A DNA stretch of 64,000 bases from UBA8199 sp035358715 (GCA_035358715.1 DAOPPX010000010.1:1-64000), one strand, 5' to 3'. Shown: positions 16,806-26,243, counted from the stretch's first letter. Translations and numbers: made by a program. The notes: generated by a model not told the origin, from the letters alone.

Positions 16806-17747
16806 TTACACCCGCTTCCTGGATGCGCCGGAAGACCGGCGGTTGGGGCCTTCGGGGAGGGGGTGCTTGTCCTCAAAGCCTTCAGCGACAGCCTCCCGCA
16901 TGCGCATGTAATGGAACAAGTACTGTTGGGCATAGCCTGCGCGCGGGCCGAAGTGCTCGGCGGCGAAGCGGTGCAAGCGCGCAGCGCCCACCCGCCGCCG
17001 CGGGAAATAGAATTGGCGCAAGGCCTTCATTACCCAGACATCCACCGGAAAGGCAGACGGAAAGCCATAGCCAAAGAGCAGGACACAGTCGGCAATCTTC
17101 CGCCCCACGCCAGGCAAACGCATTAGCTCCAGGCGTGCAGATTCCATTGGCAAGCCGCGGAGGCGCGCGAGATCGAATTGGCGGCCCGCAACCTGGCGCG
17201 CAGTCGCAAGCAGGTAGGACGCGCGGAAGCCCATGCCGCAAGCGCGCAATTCGGCCTCGGTGGCGCGCGCCAGGCGGGCCGGGGACGGGAAGGCAAAAGC
17301 AGGCGCAGAGCCCGGCGGCACGGCCAGCGGCCTGCCGTAACGTTCGCACAGCACGGCGACAACCTGCCGGATCTGCACGATCTGCCTGGCGGAGGACAGG
17401 ATGAAGGAAGCCAGGCATTCCCACGGGTCCTGGCGCAGCAATCGCAAGCCGCGGCAAGCGGCAACCGCCGCGCGCATGGGCTCGTCATCAGGAAAGGTGC
17501 GCAGCACCTCGCGCAAGTCAGCGGCCAGTTGCAGGTAATGCGCCAGCCAATCCCAGTCGGGAACGGGCTCCGCTGTCTCCGCCCGGAGTTGGCCCGCACC
17601 GGCATCGAGCCGGACCCAGCGGCCGCCAATCACGCCGATCCAGACCGGGTCGCGCCCTTGCCAGCGAAAGGCCTGGCCGCACGTGAGCGTGGCGGCCAGA
17701 TCGTAGTCGCGGAGCGGGAAGGTTGCTGTCGCTTCCAGGCCGTTCAC
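16806..17747 (-). CDS. ogg: 8-oxoguanine DNA glycosylase, OGG1 type
   Basis: The 313-aa protein has an N-terminal OGG_N-like beta domain (LTCGQAFRWQGRD at about 21-33) and a HhH-GPD domain. The hairpin LPGVGRKIADC supplies the catalytic lysine (Lys217), and the conserved Asp236 lies in FPVDVWV; both match human OGG1 Lys249/Asp268. It removes 8-oxoguanine opposite C and cleaves by beta-elimination. The start overlaps the stop of the PAP2-GT39 gene by four bases, so it is the last gene of the minus-strand block. The C-terminal tail (NRRSSGASRKR) is basic and not conserved. Confidence 0.9.
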   Translation of the reverse strand: MNGLEATATFPLRDYDLAATLTCGQAFRWQGRDPVWIGVIGGRWVRLDAGAGQLRAETAEPVPDWDWLAHYLQLAADLREVLRTFPDDEPMRAAVAACRGLRLLRQDPWECLASFILSSARQIVQIRQVVAVLCERYGRPLAVPPGSAPAFAFPSPARLARATEAELRACGMGFRASYLLATARQVAGRQFDLARLRGLPMESARLELMRLPGVGRKIADCVLLFGYGFPSAFPVDVWVMKALRQFYFPRRRVGAARLHRFAAEHFGPRAGYAQQYLFHYMRMREAVAEGFEDKHPLPEGPNRRSSGASRKRV

Positions 17748-20020
17748 CGGAGATCGCGGCAGGCGAAGAGTTGGAGCCGGCGCAACACCTGGCCGCCATA
17801 GAGCACGTTGCGCACGCCCAGAGGCGTCACCGACTCGAAGGCTTGCTCCAGGTCCGGCGGCGGTGGCGGAGCGTCCTGCTTTCTACTTCCAAACTCGCGC
17901 ACGAAGATCGCATTCTGTCCCTTGCGATTCTCATAGCCGGGCCAGAAGAAGAACTGGTTCCTTGGCGTTGGCCTGGCCCGGTAGAAGACCAGCGGCTCTT
18001 GCGTAACCGCGGCCTTGGCTTCAGGCAGGTAGAAGGAAATCTGGCCCACCATGCCATAATGAGCGCCGATGATGAACACAGGCTTGCCTTCCGCGAGCAA
18101 TTCCCGCCTCGCCTCACCCACGACCCATGCCACCTTGTCCCATTCCCGCACCCGGCGCAGCGGGTCCAGGCTCACCGGCAGCCGTCGGCCGGCGAGCTCC
18201 TTGACCAGGTCGGTGTCGTGCCCAAGGATCACGACGGCAAATCCCAGTCCGAGCCCGGCCAGGAGCCAGGCTTTGATCCTCGCCGAGCCGAGCCGCCACT
18301 GCGTATCCCAGTAGATGACCATGAAACAGAACAAGGGCAGAACCGCGGGCGCGATCCAGTTCGGCAGCACGCGCGAGCGAAACGAGTGCAGCAGGTACGC
18401 CAGAAAGAGCGGCGCGCCCATGCTGAAGAAGAAGACCAGCCGCGGGTCATGGCGGCCACGGCGCCAAAAGGCGGCCGCGGCCCAGATGGTGGCGCCAAAG
18501 AAGACCGGGTTGAGCAGGCCAATCTCGGCGCCGAGGAATTCGCCCAGGTACCTGAGAGTCGGTCGCCAGGCATGGCCGGCTCCCGCGCGTTCGGCCACGT
18601 GGGTGACGGTGATCCAGTCATGCTGCCAGTTCCAGATCAACACCGGCAGCGTGCACAGCAGGTTGATTAGCAGGGCAAGATAGGGGCCCGGCCGGCGCAA
18701 GTGCTTGCGCGCGGGGGGCCAGAGCGCAAAGAACACCGCCCAACAGAGCAACTGGAACAGCCCGGTGTACTTGCTCAAGAACCCCAGGCCCATCCAAAGG
18801 CCGACCCACAACCAGGGGCGGGTGCCGGCGTTGTCCTGCAGCGCCTGCCAACCGGCCACCATCGCCGCCGCCCAGAACAAAACGGACAGCGGATCAACGG
18901 TCATCAGGACGGCGCCCGCGGACAGCAGCAAGGTGGCGCTTGTGATGAGCAGCAGGAAAAGGCCCGCGCGGGCGTTGACTTCGCGCGCGAAGAACCGCAG
19001 CAGGACAACGCTGAGCACCGCGGCGATCACCGGCGCAAAGAAACGCACGCCGAAAGCCGTGTCGCCCCACAGCAGGGTGCCCAGGAATTGCGTGTAGGCA
19101 ATCAGCGGCGGCTTGCTGTAATAGGAGAGCGCCAGGTGCTTGGACCAGATCCATTGATAGGCTTCGTCTTCGCTCAGTTGAATGGTCCCGCTGGCGATGT
19201 AAACCAGCCGCGCCAGCAGGCAGATCGCGATCCAGACGTAGCCAAGCCGGAGCCAATGCTGGTCAACCGTGGCGTGCGGCACGCCGGAAGACACATGCGA
19301 TGCAGGGGCCCGCACCTTGCAGGCATTCTGAGGCGCCAAGGCACGGGAGCCAGCAACAGACGCCGGGTCGCCGTCGGGGCGAGGTTTGGGATCGAGCAGA
19401 CAAGGCAATGCCTGCCACCAAAGCGGGAACCACCTTCGCCCCAGCCGCTGCCAGAGGGCATTCAGGGACCAGACGCCCGCCGCGGCATACCCCGAGCCGA
19501 GAATGGCCCCCACGAGCACATCGCCGGGATAGTGGCTGCCGTTGTAAACACGGGAAAAGCCAACCAGCATCGCCACGGGCAGCATGAACCGTAGGCTGCG
19601 GCGATAGTAGATGAAGAGAACCATCGTGGCGGCGAACCAGTTGGCGGCATGCGCCGAGGGCAGGCTGACCTTGTCATCCATCTTCGGTGGGGCCATTTCT
19701 GCTGGCGGCGCGACGCTGAGGTCGCGGCCCGGACGGCGGACATCAGGCAGGACGGCATTGGGCCGCGGACGCTGGAGGGCACGCTTGAGGGGGTTGCAGA
19801 CGAACCCGTCGCCGAGCGGAACGATCAGGGCCAGCATCAGCAGGCAGATAACACCCCGCGCACGGCCTTTCCAAACCAGCAGCACCGCCGCCAGCAGCAA
19901 CAACGGGAAGAAGAACCCGTTGCCGCTGGCAAAAGGCATCACCTGGTCGAAGACCGGATTAGCCAGCCTGAGGTTGATGAACCGGAAGAACCCAAGATCC
20001 AGGGTTTGCAGCCAGTGCAT
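17744..20020 (-). CDS. Fusion of PAP2 phosphatase and GT39/ArnT-like glycosyltransferase
   Basis: The 758-aa membrane protein has two catalytic halves. Residues 1-190 form a PAP2 lipid phosphatase with its three motifs: KRALQRPRP (Lys79, Arg86), PSAH (121-124) and SRVYNGSHYPGD (His163, Asp167). After a linker rich in Pro/Ala, residues from about 250 form a GT-C domain of the PMT/ArnT superfamily, with SEDEAYQW and SKHLALSYYSKPPLIAY, and many membrane spans. The pairing suggests recycling of the polyprenyl-phosphate carrier right where it is used: the transferase moves a sugar from a lipid-linked donor and the phosphatase acts on the lipid phosphate. This is inference. Sixteen bp separate it from apt. 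Confidence 0.8.
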   Translation of the reverse strand: MHWLQTLDLGFFRFINLRLANPVFDQVMPFASGNGFFFPLLLLAAVLLVWKGRARGVICLLMLALIVPLGDGFVCNPLKRALQRPRPNAVLPDVRRPGRDLSVAPPAEMAPPKMDDKVSLPSAHAANWFAATMVLFIYYRRSLRFMLPVAMLVGFSRVYNGSHYPGDVLVGAILGSGYAAAGVWSLNALWQRLGRRWFPLWWQALPCLLDPKPRPDGDPASVAGSRALAPQNACKVRAPASHVSSGVPHATVDQHWLRLGYVWIAICLLARLVYIASGTIQLSEDEAYQWIWSKHLALSYYSKPPLIAYTQFLGTLLWGDTAFGVRFFAPVIAAVLSVVLLRFFAREVNARAGLFLLLITSATLLLSAGAVLMTVDPLSVLFWAAAMVAGWQALQDNAGTRPWLWVGLWMGLGFLSKYTGLFQLLCWAVFFALWPPARKHLRRPGPYLALLINLLCTLPVLIWNWQHDWITVTHVAERAGAGHAWRPTLRYLGEFLGAEIGLLNPVFFGATIWAAAAFWRRGRHDPRLVFFFSMGAPLFLAYLLHSFRSRVLPNWIAPAVLPLFCFMVIYWDTQWRLGSARIKAWLLAGLGLGFAVVILGHDTDLVKELAGRRLPVSLDPLRRVREWDKVAWVVGEARRELLAEGKPVFIIGAHYGMVGQISFYLPEAKAAVTQEPLVFYRARPTPRNQFFFWPGYENRKGQNAIFVREFGSRKQDAPPPPPDLEQAFESVTPLGVRNVLYGGQVLRRLQLFACRDLR

Positions 20021-20035
20021 CAGGCAAACCTTCGC

Positions 20036-20572
20036 TCAGTAAACAACGAGCGACCGGACCGGGTAGTCTTTAAGTTTCTGCCGGCCAGCCAGGAATTTGA
20101 GCTCGATGAGGAAGGAGATTTGGAGAATGCGGGCTTCCAATCGGCGCACGAGCGCGGCCGCCGCGGCCGCCGTGCCGCCGGTGGCCAGCAAATCGTCAAT
20201 GAGCAGCACACGGCTGCCCGGTTCGAGGGCGTCCACATGCACGGCCACGGTCGCCGTGCCGTATTCGAGGTTGTATTCCTGCTCGTGGGTGCGGTAAGGG
20301 AGCTTGCCCTTCTTGCGCACAGGCACAAGGCCCGCCTGGAGTTTGACGGCCGCGGCGGCGGCGAAGATGAAGCCGCGGGCGTCAATTCCCACCACCGCAT
20401 CCACGTCGCCGGGCTTGAACTGCTCGGTCAGCAGGTCAATGCTGCCGGAAAAGAGCCGCGCATCGGCGAGCACTGGCGTGATATCCTTGAACTGGATGCC
20501 GGGCTTGGGAAAGTCGGGGATATTGCGAATCGCCTTCTCGATGTCGGCGGGTGTTGGGCGCGGTTGGTTCAT
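20036..20572 (-). CDS. apt: Adenine phosphoribosyltransferase
   Basis: The 178-aa product matches Apt along its length: IPDFPKPGIQFKDITP near the N-terminus, GIDARGFIF, VPVRKKGKLP and the PRPP-binding loop VLLIDDLLATGGTA. It converts adenine and PRPP to AMP (purine salvage). A strong Shine-Dalgarno sequence (GAGGAGG) sits directly upstream. It lies between the sigma factor gene (43 bp) and the PAP2-GT39 gene (15 bp) on the same strand. Confidence 0.95.
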   Translation of the reverse strand: MNQPRPTPADIEKAIRNIPDFPKPGIQFKDITPVLADARLFSGSIDLLTEQFKPGDVDAVVGIDARGFIFAAAAAVKLQAGLVPVRKKGKLPYRTHEQEYNLEYGTATVAVHVDALEPGSRVLLIDDLLATGGTAAAAAALVRRLEARILQISFLIELKFLAGRQKLKDYPVRSLVVY

Positions 20573-20615
20573 TCCTCCTCTTTAGCTGACTTGGCGTCTC
20601 AATCGTTTGGCCGGT

Positions 20616-21710
20616 TCAGGCCCTGGCGGCCTCCATCTTCTCGATCATCTTGCGCAGTTTCTTCAGGGCGAGGTTCTGAATCTGGCGCACGCGCTCGCGG
20701 GTCACGCCGAACTTGGCGCCGACTTCCTCGAGGGTCTGCTGCGGACCGCCTTCCAGCCCGAACCGGGCGCGCAGGATGGTCGCCTCACGGGGGTCAAGGG
20801 TCTTGACCATTTCCCGCAGCATGCTCACGACTGTCTTGTCTTCGAGCTGTTGGTATGGCGTTTCGGCGCTCTCATCCTCGACGACCTCCGAGAAGTTGTT
20901 TGAGTCTTCATCCCCGATTGGGGCATCAAGCGAAGTGGGCCGCACGGCTGCCATGCGCATTTGCGAGACACGGGCGGCGCTTATGCCCAGTTCTTCGCCC
21001 AACTCTTCATCGGTCGGTTCGCGGCCCAGCTCTTCCTGCAACCGCATGGAGGTGCGGCGCATCCTGGAAATCTTGTCCACCAGGTGCACCGGCAAGCGGA
21101 TCGTCTTGGATTGGTTGGCCAGGGCGCGCTTGATGGATTGTTTGATCCACCACGAACCGTAAGTGGAGAGCTTGCCCCCCTTGGCCGGGTCGAAACGCTC
21201 GACGGCTTTCATGAGCCCGATGTTGCCCTCGCTGATCAGGTCGAGCAGAGGCAGCCCAATGCCCTCGTAATCGCGGGCGATCTTGACGACGAGGCGCAGG
21301 TTGGCCTTGATCATCTGCTCGCGCGCCTTCTTATCACGCCGCTTGATGCGCGCCGCCAGCCTGACTTCCTCCTCCGGGGTTAGCAGCTTGACCTCCCCGA
21401 TTTCGCGCAGGTAGAGCTTGATCGCCGTGTCGCCGTCATAACCCGATCGCTCCCGCTCGCGCGTGGAACTCAGTTCGTCAGATTCGGTCTCCGTGTTAAC
21501 GGACTCCAGGTCCGCTTCCCTGGGTTTGAGGGCCTCCTCATTGGCCAGGGCCCTGGCCTTGGGCGCCTGCTTGCGCCCGGAGAAGTCGCGCTTCTTTGCA
21601 GCCCGGGCGCGGCGCTTCGAGTGCGCCCGTGCCCTGGTCGCCCGCGCCGGGCGGGAGACGCGACGCGGCTTACGCCGCGCGGCCGGGTGAGGTTTCTTAT
21701 GAGCGACCAT
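20616..21710 (-). CDS. RNA polymerase sigma-70 family factor (primary/group 2 type)
   Basis: ATG 21710 gives 364 aa. The first 75 residues are strongly basic (Lys/Arg/Ala-rich) and replace region 1.1. Then follow region 1.2 (AIKLYLREIGEVKLLTPEEE), region 2 (ANLRLVVKIARDYEG, DLISEGNIGLMKAVERFDP, GSWWIKQSIKRAL), region 3 and region 4 with the helix-turn-helix VTRERVRQIQNLALKKLR. The recognition residues are of housekeeping type. The lack of region 1.1 and the short non-conserved region make it closer to RpoS/SigA-like group 2 factors than to a full RpoD. It may direct a stationary-phase or alternative program; this is inference. Confidence 0.9.
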   Translation of the reverse strand: MVAHKKPHPAARRKPRRVSRPARATRARAHSKRRARAAKKRDFSGRKQAPKARALANEEALKPREADLESVNTETESDELSSTRERERSGYDGDTAIKLYLREIGEVKLLTPEEEVRLAARIKRRDKKAREQMIKANLRLVVKIARDYEGIGLPLLDLISEGNIGLMKAVERFDPAKGGKLSTYGSWWIKQSIKRALANQSKTIRLPVHLVDKISRMRRTSMRLQEELGREPTDEELGEELGISAARVSQMRMAAVRPTSLDAPIGDEDSNNFSEVVEDESAETPYQQLEDKTVVSMLREMVKTLDPREATILRARFGLEGGPQQTLEEVGAKFGVTRERVRQIQNLALKKLRKMIEKMEAARA

Positions 21711-21872
21711 AAACCGAGGTGAGAATCTAGTTGCTGCACTTGGCTTGGCAACCAAATAAAGCGCCAAAGTGCGGCGGATTTTGCTGGCCGGGAACGAGAG
21801 GTTTCGCGTATGCCCGCGGGCAGTTCCAAGCCAGGCGAAAACCGGCGTTCGGGCAAGTCCGAGTGCGCCCGG

Positions 21873-22754
21873 TCATCGGCCAGCGCTCCGCAGAGCCAGC
21901 CACCACGGCACGATGACGAGGAGGGCGAAGGCCAGTCCGCTGACGAGATTCGCATTGGGCTTCCGGGCAATTCCCGGCACAAGGCTCAGCAGCGCGCCCA
22001 GCACCAGTCCGGTTGCGAATCCGCCCAGGTGGGCCACGACGTCGGTTCCAGGCGTGAGCGCCAGCAGCACAAACAGCATTGTCCCGCCACAGACCCCGCT
22101 GACCACGAACTTCCATGCATGGGGCGTCTGCCGCCAGAGCGAAAACGAGTGCACCGTCAAGAGCCCCAGGCCACCCATGACCATCCCCGACGCGCCAAGG
22201 CTGCGGTGGGTTTGGAGCGAGAGCGCGCCCGCAAGCAGGTTGCCGCCGGCTCCTGCCAGGTAGGCCGCGAGCAATCCTGCCCCCGTTCCGTAATGCCCCA
22301 TAGCCAGGCCGAGCAGGATCAACCCGAGGGCGGCATTGGTCGCCAGATGGGCCAAGTCGGCGTGGAGCCAGACCGCGGTGAAGAGCCGCCACCATTGTCC
22401 GTGCGCCACGGCGGCGCCATCCATCACGCCGGCGGAATGCAGGCCGATCTGCGAGTTCAGCCAGTAGAACACGCCGGTCAACAGGACCCACGCCAGGCTG
22501 CCCCAATCGAACAGCAGGCCGGGCCGAAACACCGGCTGCTGCCAGGGCCAGGCGCGATTCTCGATGCGGTACTGGCGCAGCGTTCTCAGCGCCCGCGCGC
22601 AATCCTGCCGAGCCACCACCAAGCCCCAACCGGCTCCCTCTTCGCCCTGGACAATCGTGGCCTCAATCCCCTGGCTCACGAGCACCAGGCTCCAGTCCAT
22701 CGCCTGGCGTTGCGAACGCACCGGAATTCTGGCCGTTGGAGACTCCATCGGCAA
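21873..22754 (-). CDS. Rhomboid family intramembrane serine protease
   Basis: The 293-aa protein has a cytoplasmic N-terminal domain of about 80 residues and then six or seven membrane spans. The rhomboid signatures are complete: His131, His136 and Asn140 in WLHADLAHLATN, catalytic Ser189 in LGASG and catalytic His242 in VAHLGG. It cleaves membrane-anchored substrates within the bilayer. The N-terminal region resembles a small regulatory domain seen in several bacterial rhomboids. Its start is 12 bp from the stop of the HAD gene, so the two are probably cotranscribed. Confidence 0.9.
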   Translation of the reverse strand: MPMESPTARIPVRSQRQAMDWSLVLVSQGIEATIVQGEEGAGWGLVVARQDCARALRTLRQYRIENRAWPWQQPVFRPGLLFDWGSLAWVLLTGVFYWLNSQIGLHSAGVMDGAAVAHGQWWRLFTAVWLHADLAHLATNAALGLILLGLAMGHYGTGAGLLAAYLAGAGGNLLAGALSLQTHRSLGASGMVMGGLGLLTVHSFSLWRQTPHAWKFVVSGVCGGTMLFVLLALTPGTDVVAHLGGFATGLVLGALLSLVPGIARKPNANLVSGLAFALLVIVPWWLALRSAGR

Positions 22755-22766
22755 TTCGGCGGGCCT

Positions 22767-23384
22767 TTAGTCGTGGTTGAGCAGGCCGAGCTTCCGGACG
22801 GCAGCCAGGCTCTTCTCCGGCGACTCCTGCAAGATGACCTGCCAGCCCCGCGCGGCTCCCGCGGCCACGTTCTCGGGCCGGTCGTCCAGATAGAGCAGGT
22901 CCGCGCCGCGCCGGCCAGCCGTGCGCTCGACAACTTCATAGATCTGCGCGTCGGGCTTCATGGCGCCGTGTTCATAGGACAGAATGTAGCCGTCGAAATT
23001 GGCGTAGAAGGGAAAACTCCGGCGGATGTGCTCGGCGGCCAATTCGTTGGTGTTGGAGAAGACGTAAGTGGGGATCCTCCGCTGGCGCAGCTCGGCCTGC
23101 ATTCGGATCATTGGTTCAATCTCTACAAAAATGTCGGCAAAACACCGGGCGAACTCGTCCAGACTGCCCCGGAAGCCGGTCACCCGGCAGACCTCGTCGA
23201 AGAATTGCCGCGTGGTCAGAGCGCCTGATTCATATTGATAGAACAGGGGGGAGTGGTTGATGAACTGCGCGATCTCGGCCATCGAGATCTGGCCGCGCGC
23301 CGCGATCCGCCGCGCCGCGATGACGTAGTCGAAATCCACCAGCACTTTGCCCAGATCAAAAACAACAACGGATGGAATATGCAT
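22767..23384 (-). CDS. HAD family hydrolase (subfamily IA, YihX-like)
   Basis: The 205-aa protein shows HAD motif I as VVVFDLGKVLVDFD, motif II around YVFSNTNE and motif III/IV as KPDAQIYE ... LLYLDDRPEN. The second acidic residue of motif I is replaced (Asp-x-Gly, then Val-Asp later), as is common in YihX-type sugar-phosphate phosphatases. A helical cap follows motif I. It probably dephosphorylates a small sugar phosphate. It sits between recR and the rhomboid gene on the same strand. Confidence 0.85.
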   Translation of the reverse strand: MHIPSVVVFDLGKVLVDFDYVIAARRIAARGQISMAEIAQFINHSPLFYQYESGALTTRQFFDEVCRVTGFRGSLDEFARCFADIFVEIEPMIRMQAELRQRRIPTYVFSNTNELAAEHIRRSFPFYANFDGYILSYEHGAMKPDAQIYEVVERTAGRRGADLLYLDDRPENVAAGAARGWQVILQESPEKSLAAVRKLGLLNHD

Positions 23385-23426
23385 TCAGAGAGAATCAGGT
23401 GTTAAGGCCGGGAGACTGCAAGCTAT

Positions 23427-24032
23427 TCATGGCTGCATTTCCCGGCGCCCCTCCAGGGCGTGGCTCAAGGTCAGCTCGTCGGCAAACTCCAACCCGGTGC
23501 CGGCAGGCAAGCCGTAGCCGATGCGGGTGATTCTGAGCCCGGGCCGGGCGAGCCTCTTGGCCAGGTAATAACCCGTCGCCTCCCCCTCCACATCCGTCCC
23601 CAGGGCAAGAACGATCTCCTTGATCCCCCCGCCCGCCAGGCGCGTTTCCAGCTCAGCGATGCGCAAGTCTTCCGGCTCGACGCCGCCCAGCGGCGAGATG
23701 CGCCCGCCCAGCACATGGTACTGGCCGCCGAAGGCGCGCGACTTCTCCAGGCTGAGAATATCCACCGGCCGCTCGACGACACAGACCAGCGAGCCATCCC
23801 GGCGCGGGTCGGCGCAAATTGCGCAGGGCGACTGCTCGGTGAGCGCGCCGCACGGATCGCAGAACCGGACCCGCTCGCGAGCGTGGAGAATGGCCTCGGC
23901 AAGCTGTCTGACGGCGCCCGTCTCGGCCTGCACCAGGTGCAGGGCTATGCGCTCGGCCGAACGCGGGCCAACCCCGGGGAGCTGGCTCAAGGCGTTGATC
24001 AGCAACGCTATCGGTTCAGGCAAGGCAGCCAT
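23427..24032 (-). CDS. recR: Recombination mediator RecR
   Basis: The 201-aa protein carries the RecR layout: N-terminal HhH (LSQLPGVGPRSAERIALHL), a C4 zinc finger with FCDPCGALTE and CAICADPRR, a Toprim domain (VCVVERPVDILSLEK, LALGTDVEGEATGYYLA) and a C-terminal Walker-B-like end with ADELTLSHAL. RecR acts with RecO/RecF to load RecA at gaps. It follows ybaB and dnaX in the order conserved in many bacteria. Confidence 0.97.
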   Translation of the reverse strand: MAALPEPIALLINALSQLPGVGPRSAERIALHLVQAETGAVRQLAEAILHARERVRFCDPCGALTEQSPCAICADPRRDGSLVCVVERPVDILSLEKSRAFGGQYHVLGGRISPLGGVEPEDLRIAELETRLAGGGIKEIVLALGTDVEGEATGYYLAKRLARPGLRITRIGYGLPAGTGLEFADELTLSHALEGRREMQP

Positions 24033-24105
24033 GCTAAAGCGGGATGCGCGGGGCCTGCGGCGTGGTACCGGTGCTGGCCCCCGGCCCCTGGCTCTCCACC
24101 CGCAG

Positions 24106-24420
24106 CTACGAAGTCAGACCGGGCAGATTAAACCCGGCGGTGGCCTTGCCCATTTCCGCGGAAGAGATCTCCCGGGCTTGGCCCAGGGCCTGGTTGGCCG
24201 CCGTCAGAATCATGTCCTCCAGCACCTGCGCGTCGGCGGGATTCAGCGCCTGCGGATCAATCTTGATCGAGGCGACCGTGCCGTCGCACTTCGCCACGAC
24301 CTTCACGGCGCCACCGCCGCTGGTGGCCTCGACCGTGCGTTGGGCCAGCGAGGCCTGGATTTGTTCCATTTGCTGCTGCATGCGCGCAGCCTGTTTCATG
24401 AGTTTGCCAATGCTCGACAT
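24106..24420 (-). CDS. ybaB: YbaB/EbfC nucleoid-associated protein
   Basis: The 104-aa product starts MSSIGKLMKQAARMQQQMEQ and continues with TSGGGAVKVVAKCDGTV and IKIDPQAL, typical of the YbaB/EbfC family of dimeric DNA-binding proteins. Its place between dnaX and recR is strongly conserved across bacteria. No unusual features. Confidence 0.95.
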   Translation of the reverse strand: MSSIGKLMKQAARMQQQMEQIQASLAQRTVEATSGGGAVKVVAKCDGTVASIKIDPQALNPADAQVLEDMILTAANQALGQAREISSAEMGKATAGFNLPGLTS

Positions 24421-24470
24421 TGCTTGGAAGTTGATGGTCTGTGGTTGATGGTTGAGGGAGTAATTGCGAA

Positions 24471-26243
24471 TCAGGCGCGGACCTCGACGATCTGGCCCTT
24501 GAAGATCTCCAGCGCTTTCTGGATCAGAGGGTCATTCTCAAAATCATCCTTGCTGAAAGGCACCGAAGCCAGCTTCCCCTTGCCAGGCGCGGCTGTTTTG
24601 GCCGCGGCGGCGCGCGTGGACGCGGGGCCCGCCGCTGGCGCCGGCGGAGTCTCGGCGGGCACGGGCGGCGGAGATGGGTTTGCCGGCGCTTCAGCCTTGA
24701 TGAGCTTGATCTGGGCGTTTGGATGGCCCAGCTCGGACAACTTGGTTTGGAGCAGCGCGTGGTTCCGGGGGGTGTCCACCAGGCCAAGGTGGTCTGCGAA
24801 CTCCGGGTCGAAACCGATCGTTAAGACGTTCTTTTCGAGAGAAACGGGGTGCGCCTCCAACAGGTAGCTGCGGGTGAACTGGCTGACACGGCCAACAGCC
24901 TCCACCAGTTTGCCCCAGAGGTCGCCCAGGTCGCCGGAAAGCGCCGCAGAGGCCGCAGCCTGGGAGGGACCGCGTCCCGCGGCTGCGGCGGCGGCGCGCC
25001 CTGCCCCGCCCGCAGCAGACTTTGGCAAAGCGGGTGCATTGGCGCGTTCCGGCGCCGACATGCCTGCGGGTGCTGCGCCGGCCGGGGCTGCGGGCATTCC
25101 ACTCGAGTCGCGCAGATTCTGAAGCTGCCGCAGCAGCGCATCAATGCTCACCGCCCCGCGCGCTTCAATGGCCTTGAGCAGAGCCACCTCCACGAGAATC
25201 TTCTTGGACGCTGCATCGCGCAGTTGCCGCTCCGCCTCGGCGAGGACCTCCATGATGCGCGTGAGCCCGTCCGCGCCGGCCATGGAGGATTGCTCCTTGA
25301 GCGCCGCCGCCTCAGCCTCGGACACCTCCAGCATATTGAGGTCGCCGCGCGAAACCTGGAAGATCAACAGGTTGCGGAAGTGGTTCAGCAGATCGGATAA
25401 AAGCCGCCGCAAATCCTTCCCGTGGTTGGCAAGGCCATTCAACAACCGCAGAACCTTCTCGACTTCTCCGACCAGCACCATTTGCGCCAGTTCCAGCAGT
25501 TGGCCCTGTGCCGCGAGCCCGAACATGGACAGCACGTCCGGCTCCTCGATCTTGTCGCCGCAGAAACTGATAAGCTGGTCGAGCGCCGATTCCGCGTCAC
25601 GCATCGCCCCTTCAGCCCCGCGCGCAATCGCATAGAGCGCGGCCGGAGCGATCTTGACCTTCTCCAACCCGGCAATGTGCTCGAGATGCCTGGCGATCAG
25701 CGCCGTCGGGATACGCCGCAAATCGAACCGCTGACAACGCGACAGGATGGTCGGCAGCACCTTCTCCGGGTCGGTCGTGGCGAACATGAACTTCACATGC
25801 GCCGGCGGCTCTTCGAGGGTCTTGAGCAGAGCATTGAAGGCCCCCGTGGACAGCATGTGAACTTCGTCAATAATGTATATCTTGAAGCGGGAACTGGCCG
25901 GCGCGTACTTGCACGTCTCGCGCAACTCGCGGACCTGCTCGACGCCGTTGTTGCTGGCGCCGTCAATCTCGAACACGTCAAGCGAGCGGCCCTCGGCGAT
26001 CTCCTGGCAACGCTGGTCCTTCTCCTCGAACTCGACCTTCGGCCCGTCCTCGCAGTTGAGACACTTGGCAAAGATGCGCGCGATGGTGGTCTTGCCGGTC
26101 CCGCGCGGGCCGCAGAACAAATAGGCGTGGGCGATGCGCTTTTGCTCGATGGCATGGGCCAGCGTCTGCGTGACGTGTTCCTGTCCCACGACATCCCGAA
26201 AACGCTGCGGGCGATACTTGCGCGCTATGACCTGATAACTCAT
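24471..26243 (-). CDS. dnaX: DNA polymerase III subunits gamma/tau (DnaX)
   Basis: The 590-aa clamp-loader ATPase has Walker A GPRGTGKT (45-52), DEVH Walker B, FNALLKTLEEPP, and the SRC arginine-finger motif LSRCQRFD. Domain III and an Ala/Pro-rich tau-like C-terminus follow, ending in a short conserved segment. The zinc module is unusual: Cys61, Cys64 and Cys79 are present, but the positions equivalent to E. coli Cys73 and Cys76 are Glu73 and Asp76 in KVEFEEKDQRC, so the normal four-Cys site is lost. The gene lies directly downstream of the SRP RNA, as in Bacillus subtilis. Confidence 0.95.
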   Translation of the reverse strand: MSYQVIARKYRPQRFRDVVGQEHVTQTLAHAIEQKRIAHAYLFCGPRGTGKTTIARIFAKCLNCEDGPKVEFEEKDQRCQEIAEGRSLDVFEIDGASNNGVEQVRELRETCKYAPASSRFKIYIIDEVHMLSTGAFNALLKTLEEPPAHVKFMFATTDPEKVLPTILSRCQRFDLRRIPTALIARHLEHIAGLEKVKIAPAALYAIARGAEGAMRDAESALDQLISFCGDKIEEPDVLSMFGLAAQGQLLELAQMVLVGEVEKVLRLLNGLANHGKDLRRLLSDLLNHFRNLLIFQVSRGDLNMLEVSEAEAAALKEQSSMAGADGLTRIMEVLAEAERQLRDAASKKILVEVALLKAIEARGAVSIDALLRQLQNLRDSSGMPAAPAGAAPAGMSAPERANAPALPKSAAGGAGRAAAAAAGRGPSQAAASAALSGDLGDLWGKLVEAVGRVSQFTRSYLLEAHPVSLEKNVLTIGFDPEFADHLGLVDTPRNHALLQTKLSELGHPNAQIKLIKAEAPANPSPPPVPAETPPAPAAGPASTRAAAAKTAAPGKGKLASVPFSKDDFENDPLIQKALEIFKGQIVEVRA

